Shown in pieces: positions 1-9,523 of a stretch of 64,000 bases of DNA (position 1 is the stretch's first letter; each line of letters begins with the position of its first letter). This stretch comes from Labyrinthula sp. Ha (lineage: Eukaryota > Sar > Bigyra > Labyrinthulida > Labyrinthulaceae). The notes beneath the pieces are model-generated. The model ran no database searches, was not told the DNA's origin, and worked only from the letters and a program-made list of their open reading frames with translations. The stretch covers positions 682,001-746,000 of the forward strand of contig JAALGZ010000006.1 of the NCBI GenBank assembly GCA_015227615.1, given 5' to 3'. The position numbers were made by a program, and so were the translations under genes.

Positions 1-2475
1 ATAGCCGAGCCTTTTCTTCGATGTAAGCTTTTAGTTGTTGGAAAAGCTCGAGCCGGAAAAACTTCCTTGATTAAGCAACTGCTTGGAAAAGATTTTGATG
101 AAGCTGAAGATTCTACAAAAGGTTGTGACTTAGTTATATCAAGAGTTAAAAAAATTCTTAGCGAAGAGTTCTGGGAAGAGAAAATTCCTGAAGAGGATGA
201 ACAATTTCTTTCGTTTCTACACAAACTATACGAGAGTTCAAACATAAGAATAATTTATCAGAAAAATCGAAGACACGAACTTATTCCTCCTCCGACATTT
301 AACTTAAAAGAACAGGAAATTAATGACATAACAGCAAGATTTGAGGAATACCTGGAAGGCGAAAATGACCTTGCGAGGGATGATTTGAGTTTTTCAATCT
401 GGGATTTTGGTGGTCAAGAAGTATTTTACAGTCTTCATCATCTGTTCATGACAGAATATGGATGTTATTTGATTATCTTCAATGCTGAAAATATATTAAA
501 TGATGTTGATGGTTCTCAATCTTCACAAATTGCGTTCTTGAAATTTTGGTTAAATTCAAAAAAGCTTCATGCAAGAAGTGCGCCTTTAATACTTGTCGGA
601 ACTCATTGTGAAGGATTTACTAAGGTTGAGTATAAGCAGGTACATTACATAATAGAAGAAGCTATTATGCAAGAAACTGGGTTTAAGAATGAGAGGTTTG
701 AAGGTGCTGATCTTTTTGGAGTGGCTGTTGTAGGTTGTTTTTTTCCTGTTGACAACAAGACTGGATTTGGAGTTGATTTGTTAAGGAAATCAATTGAAAA
801 AGTTGTAAGAAAACAAGATTTTCTTTCTGAAGAAATTAAACTTGCTTTTTTGAGAGCATATGATTTATTTATGAAAGAGAAAAAAAACTATTTATTAATT
901 GAAGACGCTAAAGAAATATTTAGAAGGAATAAATTACCTCTAAATCAATTTGAAGGCGCCGTAGATTTTTTAAATCAAAGAGGTTTAATAACTTATTTTA
1001 ATCAAATATATCCAGAACATAATGCTATTATTCTAGAACCTCAGTGGTTAATCGACGGCATAACTAAAATAATTTATGATAAGAAGGTTCATGATAGACC
1101 CGACATTGATGCAGAGTTCGAAGATGAGTTTAGAGAATACAATAGATATGGATATATGAAAGAGATTTTGATCAATAATATTTGGGAGAAAGCTGGATAT
1201 TCAGATGTGGAAATAAAATACTTAAAAACAGTTATGGAACTAACTTTATTACTCTGTGAAAGTGGAGTTAGAGGCAATGAAACAACTTATTTGATTCCAA
1301 CGCTACCTGATTTAGAAGATTCGCAAAATGAACCAGAACTTTCAGATGAGTTCTGTGGCCCTTTTTTCGTGATTGACTTTTCTGGGTTTGGTACAGAGAG
1401 TAATAATTTTGTCAAATATTTACCTTTTGGGCTCTTTGAGAGGTTAGTATGTCTAGCGATTAAGCAAAATTATGAGCTTGGAGGTTTGAAAAAACCTTCC
1501 ATAAGAGAACAAGTTGCAACACTTAGTTTTGGTGATGGAGCGAGTTTTCAAATGCACCCTAGTTCTTTTAGTGAATCTACTGAAAAATTATGTATTAAAG
1601 TACGTGTTCATAAAGAAGCAAACTTTCTTGAAGCTAGAGAAATAATAAAGAATATTTATTGTATGATTAAGACCATAGAAGAAACATTTTTTTCAAATAG
1701 TAATGATGAATCTAACCATCTTTTAATCAACCTATTATTGCCATCTTCCGAAGAGACTGGATTTATACTGGCTAGATATGAAGATTTGATTGAAAAAGTA
1801 AAGGGAAATTATAATAAAAAGTTTTTTCCTAGTCCTAATAGTAATTCCCGTCGCTGTTTCAATGATTACCGGCATTGGTTTATTCAAGGAAATCATTTTC
1901 AAGAAGACTCTACAGAAAATAGTTTAATTACTCCAAAAAATTATACCCCTGGTGATCTTCAAAGAGCACAGTCTATGATATACCAGTTTAAACCACTTCC
2001 AAATAATATTAAACACCACTGCTTTCTTAGTTATAGACAGGAAGACTCGATTGACATTGTCCGAAATATTTCTTTCTATTTGCAAATTGCTGGTTATAAA
2101 TGCTGGTATGATATGGATTTTGATGGAAATTTGGGGGCTAAGGAGATGACACAAGGGGTTCAAGATTGTATGGTGTATGTTTTAATTCTCTCAAAAAATA
2201 TATTTAAAAGTGATTTTGTTACGATGGAGTTTTCCAAAGCAGAAGAAAGTGGAAAACATATAGAATTTCTTTCTCACCCTGATACGGGTAGAATAGGGAA
2301 CGTAGAACTTGGAAGTATAATTAGTGCAGCACCAAGAAAAATGCAGCAAATGCTTGATCATAAAGAAATTTTGCCAATTAGAAGAAGATATAACGAGGTT
2401 GAATCCTTTAAGAGTGTACTTTTCAACAGAATTGGGTCAGTCTTGGAGAGAACTTTAACTAAAGAGAATATTTAG
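1..2475 (+). CDS. Roco-family protein (Roc GTPase - COR - TIR), 5' end outside window
   Basis: The frame is open from base 1, so the gene starts left of the window; the first in-window TTG at 67 is not a start. Seen in the translation: a Walker A P-loop GKARAGKT (bases 40-63), the G3 motif WDFGGQ (about 400-417), a G4-like VGTHCE (about 595-612), then a COR region with the typical FLNQRGLITYF and EPQWLIDGI segments (about 960-1060). A C-terminal TIR domain runs from about 2017 (CFLSYRQED) to about 2290. It has a glutamate in SDFVTMEFSKAEE where NAD-cleaving TIRs place the catalytic Glu, but the usual W-C before it is F-V. Known for the family: Roc-COR is a GTP-regulated dimerising switch, usually preceded by LRRs, and TIR domains signal or hydrolyse NAD. 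A role in immune-like or cell-death signalling is inference. No intron is needed in the visible part. It converges on the gene ending at 2559, 83 bp away. Confidence 0.9.
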   Translation: MAEPFLRCKLLVVGKARAGKTSLIKQLLGKDFDEAEDSTKGCDLVISRVKKILSEEFWEEKIPEEDEQFLSFLHKLYESSNIRIIYQKNRRHELIPPPTFNLKEQEINDITARFEEYLEGENDLARDDLSFSIWDFGGQEVFYSLHHLFMTEYGCYLIIFNAENILNDVDGSQSSQIAFLKFWLNSKKLHARSAPLILVGTHCEGFTKVEYKQVHYIIEEAIMQETGFKNERFEGADLFGVAVVGCFFPVDNKTGFGVDLLRKSIEKVVRKQDFLSEEIKLAFLRAYDLFMKEKKNYLLIEDAKEIFRRNKLPLNQFEGAVDFLNQRGLITYFNQIYPEHNAIILEPQWLIDGITKIIYDKKVHDRPDIDAEFEDEFREYNRYGYMKEILINNIWEKAGYSDVEIKYLKTVMELTLLLCESGVRGNETTYLIPTLPDLEDSQNEPELSDEFCGPFFVIDFSGFGTESNNFVKYLPFGLFERLVCLAIKQNYELGGLKKPSIREQVATLSFGDGASFQMHPSSFSESTEKLCIKVRVHKEANFLEAREIIKNIYCMIKTIEETFFSNSNDESNHLLINLLLPSSEETGFILARYEDLIEKVKGNYNKKFFPSPNSNSRRCFNDYRHWFIQGNHFQEDSTENSLITPKNYTPGDLQRAQSMIYQFKPLPNNIKHHCFLSYRQEDSIDIVRNISFYLQIAGYKCWYDMDFDGNLGAKEMTQGVQDCMVYVLILSKNIFKSDFVTMEFSKAEESGKHIEFLSHPDTGRIGNVELGSIISAAPRKMQQMLDHKEILPIRRRYNEVESFKSVLFNRIGSVLERTLTKENI

Positions 2476-2558
2476 TGAAACTTAATGAAGAATATATATA
2501 AAATATTTTAGTTTTACTCAATAAGAATAACTGAATAATAGATGATGTTGTTGAAAAA

Positions 2559-3983
2559 CTACTCTTTTTTACTTTTTTTAGAACTCAAAGAAACAGATTG
2601 CCCGCCTGAGTTTTCGGCTTTAAGTTTTCTTTTTAATTCTTCAATGGGCATATCAGCTTCATCAAGTAAATTTGCCAACTCATTTTCTCCTCCAAATTCA
2701 TCATCTATACTTTCGTCTTCATCTTCATTACTTTCATCCTCACCACCAAAATCTTCTTCTTCTGCACCACCATTACTATTTCCTAGATCTAGATTCCCTT
2801 GAACAGCAGAAGGCTCCTCTCTATCCTCACCTTCATCAACCTCAACTCCTTCCGAATCAATCTCTTCGTCTTCATCAAAATCTCCCTCATAAAACTTTTG
2901 AAGTTGGGATTTTTCAACATAGACTTTTTCCAAGCCTAATTTTCCACTCTTTGGATCATATAAACCGGAAACTTCAAAATCACCAATTGCATTTGTACCC
3001 GATCCTTGAACTACAACTCTATGAATAATATTTTAGCAACGACATACTTTTGACTTAGTCCTTCAAATGGAGCAAACCTCAGAATAACCTTCTTCTCATC
3101 ATACTGTATAACTTTTCCTTCTTGCTTTAACATAAAAAATCCCGATACTTTGGAATTTAAAATTCCAAAGTATTTGTCGCCATCCACTTCTTTTTCTTCC
3201 CAACTATTTCCTTCGAACTCATACTTGAACTTTTCCTTCTGTTCAGTTTTAAATTTTTCTGACGACTCAGCCCATTTTCCCTCCCAGATAAGTTTGTCAC
3301 CTATTAGCTTAATTAAACCTCGCATTATAGCTTTAGTTCGTTTAACCTCTGTTTTTTGTAAGAACAAATTATGTAGCTCGCCTGTATGTAAGAAAAGAGA
3401 AGCACATACTGTTCTTAGTTAAAATTTCAGTTGTGATTTTATCAGAGGTCAACGAAGTTTTATCATTAAAAAGGGAAGAAACAGTTTTATCTGCGGCGCT
3501 TATAAATATTTCCTATGTTTACGTTGCTTAAAAATTTACGTCTTCCTTTTGAGTGTACATTTTTAACAAGCTAAGTGTATCCTCCTTGCTCACACTAAAT
3601 AAAAGAAACAATATAAAACAAGTTACTTCGTCGGGTCTTCAAACGCATAAGAGGAAAGTGTCTTTAGCTTTACCTCGTCCAATTCATTGGACATAGTTCG
3701 AAATAAATGCCTTTGGTTTTCTCGAGATATTTTTCTTTCTGTCGAATAGGGTAACACACCATTATAACTTGAGACAATTAGCTCAACTTGTGACAGATTG
3801 GGCACTTAATAGAAACTGAATAATGGTTCCTCATGAAACCAAATTATTAGAGGAAATTTATGAGTAATAAAAGAGTTATTAAATATTTTCAGGGATTTAA
3901 TAGTTAATAGTGTGCTTAGATGGAGATGTTTAGTTAGCCGACAGGGGTTGTTCAATGATTATTGCCAGAAAAGGAGAAAACAT
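2559..3983 (-). CDS. Seven-exon gene of unknown function, 416 aa, acidic C-terminus
   Basis: Not recognised. Exons on the minus strand: 3983-3943, 3914-3817, 3786-3627, 3594-3540, 3512-3410, 3381-3048 and 3018-2559 (stop). They are separated by GT...AG introns of 28, 30, 32, 27, 28 and 29 nt. The exons sum to 1251 nt, an exact number of codons, and stay open throughout; the 27- and 30-nt introns contain in-frame stops and the others shift the frame. I chose ATG 3983 as the first ATG of the open chain. The middle (about residues 190-285) looks like a small beta domain with the motif GSGTNAIGDFEVSGLYDPKS, a G-x-G-x-N-x-x-G-x-F...G-x-Y-D pattern seen in scattered eukaryotic proteins. The last 130 residues are very acidic (E/D runs) and end in DEADMPIEELKRKLK and a lysine-rich tail. 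Acidic tails of this kind are common in chromatin or histone-binding proteins, but that role is only a guess. The first exon is the least certain. Confidence 0.72.
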
Positions 3984-6080
3984 ATTCTTGGGCAACCTAT
4001 AAAAAATTTACTTCCGGTAGAGAAAAGACTCGAATATCAATACTGCTAAGGTCTCACCTTTTATTTTCTTGAAAAGAATATATATTATGTGGTTTGCATA
4101 TTATGCTTTCAGAGTTCAAGAGTTGAAAGCTAAGAAGTAAGATCATAACCAAGAAAGACCCGAAGCTACTTATCCCATTTCATCTTAGTTTGCACAGAGA
4201 AGATTTCAGCATTATTATGTACCAATGAATAATTAGTTAGTTCAAAATTATTGCTTTAACACATGTTAATTTAATTCAAAATTTTCTTGAAGATTCAGGT
4301 AAGTAATACTTGCCATATGTACCGAACGGCTATTGTGAGCATATCGCTGCTGGTTCTATGAATTGGATCATCCAGTAGTCAGTTTTTCTAAATTAAAAGT
4401 ATAGAGTATGAATTCTCCGTATTAGAAATATTAATTATCGGTGGTTCCTCAAAACAGTATTCTAAACAAAGTATTTTATCAACTATGAAATGAATAGAAA
4501 ACTTCTAAAAATTAAGCCATATGATGTGAACTGTACATTTATTCTAAAAATAACTAGCTTAATATTCTTGCTGACATTATTAATGTGAAGAAGTCAAACT
4601 TTAATTTAGGAAAAGTAACATAGCTGTGATTTAAATTTTTTACTCATTATTTTGAACTTGACTTGCTTTGACTAAAAGGGTTGTCTCTTTCGGAAACATT
4701 TTGTACAGGAAAATTTTATCATTTCAAACCAGCGGATTTCTAATCTGTCAAGAGCACTTTGTAATAGATAGCCAGTGAAACTGGGATATTCAAATATGCT
4801 TAGAATATCGTGTAAAGTAAAAGTAACCAGAGATTCTAACCTACTTCATTTGTTACCTCTCCATAGGAATCCACAAATTAAAGACCCATATCATATACCA
4901 ATTAGCGATGTTTCATTTTTTAGTATTATTGGCAAGACTTACCGCCTACATTGACAAAGGGTGGTAATGACCAATAACTGGTTAAAGTTATATATTTTTA
5001 GGAGTGAAATAAGGAATAATTGTAAACCAGATTCTTACTCGAAGCAATCGTTTAATATATAACATATTGCAAGCTTCAACGTATGTAATATGTATGGCTT
5101 TCAAAGAAAGTCTTCCGCAAAGAAGAATGTATCGAACTGATGTCTTCTATAGAAATATAAATTTAAGAAATGTTAAACTTATTGGACAAAGGTTTCCTGT
5201 ATCGTAAATAAAGTTTCTACGTTCTTATTGCTTTATTTTTTAAAATCATGTCGAAAGGCAACAAGAGTGAAAAGAAGGAACTACAATGAATGTAAATAAC
5301 AGGTTACTTAATACTCATAACTGATCATAGTGCTAGAACCTTTCATGAACTAATTGCAACCAAATTTATTCCAATTTGGCATGTTGATATTGGTCAAGTA
5401 TTTTTTTCATTTTTTCCATCCGCAATAACCAGACACAATACTTAACAAGTGCTCCTAGGAAAGAATATTCCTCGCCCGTTCATTTCAAAGTTAAAGAAAA
5501 ATTATGTATAATGCTGGATTTCTTCGAAAATTTTGCCCTAAATGGTTTATATTTGTTTGGACTATTTTTTTGCTGTTTTTAGATACTTATTATTGAAACT
5601 GGTTTCGTTCAGCCTTTAGTTTGATGTGAATAGTAGATGTTTCTAAATTGGAAACTCTAGAAAAGAATCTTTCGGGGTGGTGTGAAAATTGCTTTGGCCA
5701 AGCGCAAATAATAGGTAAAGCTAATATTTATAGTTGTCGTTTGGCTTGATTTAACTTTAAATAGTGGGAACAAGGTTGTGTCGTTGATCCTTGGCTAGAG
5801 TTAACCTTCAATTCCTGCCAAACTACAGAATCATGCCCTTTTCTGAAGCTGCTATTTCCCGAATAGATTGAAGGATGATCTCATAGGGCATGTAAAATTA
5901 AATTGAATCCTATTTTATTATTTTTACTGCATATAATTTGTTAACAATAAACATAGCATCTCAACTTCAATACGAAAATCATCTCTAGCACCTTGATGAC
6001 ATGTCAAATCACAAAATTCATTTAGATTCAGCTAAATAATTATCCAAACACTGCTCTTGTCTTGTTTTTGCATATATTTG
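3984..6080. other. Gene-poor stretch
   Basis: Frequent stops in all frames. I see no recognisable gene, RNA or mobile element. The promoter of the minus-strand gene starting at 3983 would lie at its left end, but no clear motif stands out. Confidence 0.5.
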
Positions 6081-6084
6081 CTTT

Positions 6085-6390
6085 TTCAATAAATGTAAAG
6101 TCGCACACTAAGCAGTCCTGTATACGATTCTCTCCTTTCTGACTGTTTACGTGTTACCTAGTTAAACAACAATATTACATTACCGCAAAATATGTGCAAC
6201 TTTACATCATACTTTACGAATACATCAGCACACAGAACAACAGATCGTAAAACTTCGATATCTGAACAACTAGTAGGAGTTAGAGGATGTTACTTATATC
6301 ATTTTAAAACTCTCATCACTTTCTTTCAGTTTATCTATTTAAATATACACATCCTCTTGCTAATCAATATTATACCGACTCACCCCTTGT
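6085..6390. repeat. Dispersed repeat, copy 1
   Basis: About 300 bp that aligns by eye with 62485-62740 in the same orientation. Shared landmarks are the acgattct...ctgactgttta block (6124-6150 against 62520-62548), the acaacaatatta block (6165-6180 against 62561-62575), and ctagtagga...atatcatt (6270-6302 against 62680-62703). The copies are diverged and gapped. Family unknown; it could be an old short non-autonomous element or part of an old LTR. A 64-codon ATG frame just downstream (6452-6646) has no family resemblance and is probably chance. Confidence 0.45.
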
Positions 6391-7230
6391 CTCTCTTGCA
6401 AAACACTTGTAAATAGAAACCTTAAAATATTCACCCTACCTGCTCTCGAGCATGAAAAGAAATGGAGTCACAGGATTACATGGTGTAATAGTTCCTGCTC
6501 ATATTCTTACCAGGAAACTAAGTAACAAAGGTAAAACAGAGAAAAAAGCACGGTTCAGGCGGAAACTAGAAGCGTTTTGTCAAGAAGAATGCGAAATCGA
6601 GGGCAATAAATTAACTTATCTGTGTGTATGTATTAACTATTTATAATTTCACCAACCTAGCTTTTTTAAAAGTAGACAAGTTATTTGGTGGGTTCCTTTA
6701 GACGCTTGATAGCTTGGAAGAATACAAATATGTTTATTTTCTATTACCTCATGTTCTTAAAGTACGAACCAAATCAGGGCGACATGGATGATTTACCAAA
6801 GATAAAGGAGACCTTAGGCCTGTTGCCCCTGCAGTATTTTATATTTTCCTTAAAGTTTAGTTTTGAAAACTGAATATTTGGTGAAAAGTACGCGATTATA
6901 AACTTCATTAAACCTCAAGACACGTTGAGAAATGTGCAGTATTAATTTTTTTCTAGTTTACTCTAGCCTTGAAAATAATTGTTTTTCTACAGAACGCTTT
7001 AAAAACATCTTAGAGACCGTAATAAGCTCACATGACTTGTAGGTGGTGTTCTACCGCTTTCAATTTTTTTCAGTATTGTGGAAAAATATATATGATAGAA
7101 TAGTACAAGACTCTTGGATATAGTTAGAGCTTATTTGGGTAGTTTGGAACATGTTTTCAACTTCATATACTCGTTCTTTTTCTTTTAATCAAAACTTCGT
7201 ATCCTCTGATGAGACATCTGTCAAACATCG

Positions 7231-8010
7231 ATGAAGGCTATTCAAAAACAGATAGTAAACCATAATAACCTCAAGTTCATTGAATTTTTGAAGGTCAATG
7301 ATATGGAACTGTCTAATATTCTTAAACTGAGAATTGAGGAATCTATGAACAATAATCTACGATCCTGCTATAACCAGTTTGAGCTCTTTCATGAGACCCA
7401 AGTTTTTGCCTTGGGTGCTGTTAGTTTTTAATGATTCAAAGGAGTTGGGTGGGTTGGCAAAAGTTCTAATGTAAGAAAATTATTTGGATATAATTTTAAT
7501 CTGATTATAGCTTCAACTTTTTTCTTTCATATTGTGCGAAACTTTAGTATAGATCTCTCAACGTTCGACAGGCCAGTGACACTTGACAGTACAGTCGATT
7601 CTCATAGGGAAAAAACTCATTTTACCAATTTTTATAGAGAGTGTTTTTCTAGATGAATCTTCTATTGAGAACAGTAAATATATGGTTTCATTGCAAGAAG
7701 AAGTCGTCCAAATGGCCTTAAATGATGTTGCCTTACTTGTGCAAATGAAGAGGCGAAAATTTCAATATCCCCAGAATTTACTTTAAGTGAACTGAATTTG
7801 GTGGGAAAGGTATTATGCACTCCTTGAACAACCTGCTTATGATTAAAAGAGTTATGCATCTTGTCATGTTTAAGATGAAGAGTTGTTGCTGTCAAGACTT
7901 GTTATTAGAGTGGTTATCTTTTTGAAACTGGTAACCAGTTTGTTTGATGAAGTGGAATTCACTGAAGAAGATCACCAACCGCAAATAATCAAAAGAACCT
8001 TTGTCTAAGT
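7231..8010 (+). pseudogene. Decayed P-loop GTPase gene, possibly VLIG-like
   Basis: An ATG frame at 7231-7431 encodes KFIEFLKVNDMELSNIL and so on. If a 27-nt GT...AG stretch (about 7411-7437) is taken as an intron, the frame continues into LGVGWVGKSSNVRKLFGYNF, a clear Walker A motif in the style of very large inducible GTPases (VLIG/URGCP), where LG...GKSS...LFG.F is typical. Further coding-like stretches follow in other frames: KKLILPIFIESVFLDESS to DVALLVQM (about 7612-7745), then ISISPEFTLSELNLVGK (about 7758-7808), then LVTSLFDEVEFTEEDHQPQ (about 7928-7985). I could not connect these by acceptable introns, so frameshifts are likely and the locus is probably a pseudogene. Family assignment is tentative. 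Confidence 0.35.
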
Positions 8011-8233
8011 TTTCTTAGCCATTGGGAATACAGTTGACATATTTCAAGCATCAAAGTTCGAAATTAGCGTAATAATAGTACAAGGTAATAAGACCTGAGA
8101 TGTCGAACTCTGTTTCCAAGGTATCTGTAGTGATCTGAAGCGAATCATACTCAATAATGAGCAATTAACCCCAACAAATAAAGAAAGACTGCAAAAGCTT
8201 AACATTTCACCAACTCGTACTAATTATTATACA

Positions 8234-9493
8234 TCAGTGCTGTTGCTTCCGATCCTGCTTATTTTTTTGCTTTAGTACTAGTTTTCTAAGTGCAGGAAGT
8301 TCACTTAGTAATCGTTTTCTTAACTCGTTCATATTAAAGCGACTATCAAGTTCCTTCACCTCAGAGTTATAGTTGTCTATCAGAACCCTTGCCTTGTCTC
8401 TCCACTCTTCTGCGCATATATTAAGTAAATCACAGGGTAGCGCCTCCCTTGGAAACATGATATTTTCCTCTGATATGTGTTTATCTTCAAATGCTTGAAT
8501 GAGTTCTTTCATTTTATGCTCTGCATTTTCTAGCTCACCCAGCTTTTTTTTATTAAACTCTTCTTTCAGTTTGTTCAAGCTCTCTTTCAGCTTTAGGAGA
8601 GATGCCGAATATTGTTCTGCCATTTGTTTACTTTGTTGCTTAGTAAACGTTATCCTACTTAGAATATCTTTCTCCATATTAGAAAAAATAAAATTAAGTC
8701 TATCTCTTTTTTCTTCTAACTTCTTCTTACTTGCCTTGTACTTATCTGCGACCAAGTATGAATTCCTCTGATGTTCTTTTTTCAAATCAGCTAATCTCAC
8801 ATTCAACTCAAACTGTAAATTTAAAAATTTGTTTTTATCATGACGATTAGCCTCTCTTGAAATGTAAATGTTGTCAAGACATGTAACATTAGTCAAAAGT
8901 TTTGCCACCTGCTGGTTGTAGTTACTTAGATGGCAAACTTCGTTGTCACCATGTGTCTCATCACAGAGAGTCAAAATCTTCAGACAGGACAGAGAATTAA
9001 GAGTCGCAAGTTGTTGAACCTCGCTTAGCTTATTATTTCCAAGATTCAACTCCTTCAACAAAGAACCAGCTTGAATACCTTCCAAGTTTGAGATCAAATT
9101 ACTCTGCATCCAAAGTACCCTTAAATCAGACAGATTTAGTAAACCCTCAATTTTGGAAATCTTATTTTCACTGAGCACTAGTGTTCTTACCCTTGGGAAA
9201 GATTCCAAATATTCCATTGCAGTAATTTGATTCTGCTCTAAGCTTAAAAGCAATAGGTTTTGAAGCTTAAAATCCTTGAAAAGTTCCATAGTCTCCAAAC
9301 GTTGATCAATTAGCCTCAGAGAAATCAAATTTTCTGTCATCTTGCCCAAAGGAAGCAAAGTAAGAAACTCACATCTGATACACACCAAGTTTGTTACCTT
9401 AGATTCTATCTCCTTTACCTTGCTGACAACTTCAGCTTCGGAAGAAAAAATTAATTCTTTTTCAGTCTGATTATTTGAGCTTTTCTCTTCCAT
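8234..9493 (-). CDS. LRRC9-like leucine-rich-repeat / coiled-coil protein, 419 aa
   Basis: A complete intronless frame from an ATG at 9493. Residues about 50-175 form four to five SDS22-type LRRs (for example LVLSENKISKIEGLLNLSDL and LKELNLGNNKLSEVQQL). These are followed by a cap-like segment, CHLSNYNQQVAKLLTNVTCLDNIYIS, that resembles the corresponding part of LRRC9 and other axonemal LRR proteins. The rest (about 215-340 and 385-419) is charged and helical, predicted coiled coil, rich in Lys/Glu with the run KKKLEEKRDRL. LRRC9-type proteins are scaffolds, often linked to cilia; that role is inference here. It lies 30 bp downstream of the stop of the Roco-like gene at 9524 on the same strand, so its promoter must be very short or lie inside the neighbour. 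It could instead be another SDS22-type scaffold. Confidence 0.85.
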   Translation of the reverse strand: MEEKSSNNQTEKELIFSSEAEVVSKVKEIESKVTNLVCIRCEFLTLLPLGKMTENLISLRLIDQRLETMELFKDFKLQNLLLLSLEQNQITAMEYLESFPRVRTLVLSENKISKIEGLLNLSDLRVLWMQSNLISNLEGIQAGSLLKELNLGNNKLSEVQQLATLNSLSCLKILTLCDETHGDNEVCHLSNYNQQVAKLLTNVTCLDNIYISREANRHDKNKFLNLQFELNVRLADLKKEHQRNSYLVADKYKASKKKLEEKRDRLNFIFSNMEKDILSRITFTKQQSKQMAEQYSASLLKLKESLNKLKEEFNKKKLGELENAEHKMKELIQAFEDKHISEENIMFPREALPCDLLNICAEEWRDKARVLIDNYNSEVKELDSRFNMNELRKRLLSELPALRKLVLKQKNKQDRKQQH

Positions 9494-9523
9494 TAAACGG
9501 TTAGAACTCGTGTCTAAACCGTT

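Noticed and set aside
2542-3422. Plus-strand frames opposite the seven-exon gene
   Set aside because: Low-complexity Ser/Leu/His text that is simply the antisense of the acidic tail and exons; no ATG with a sensible product.
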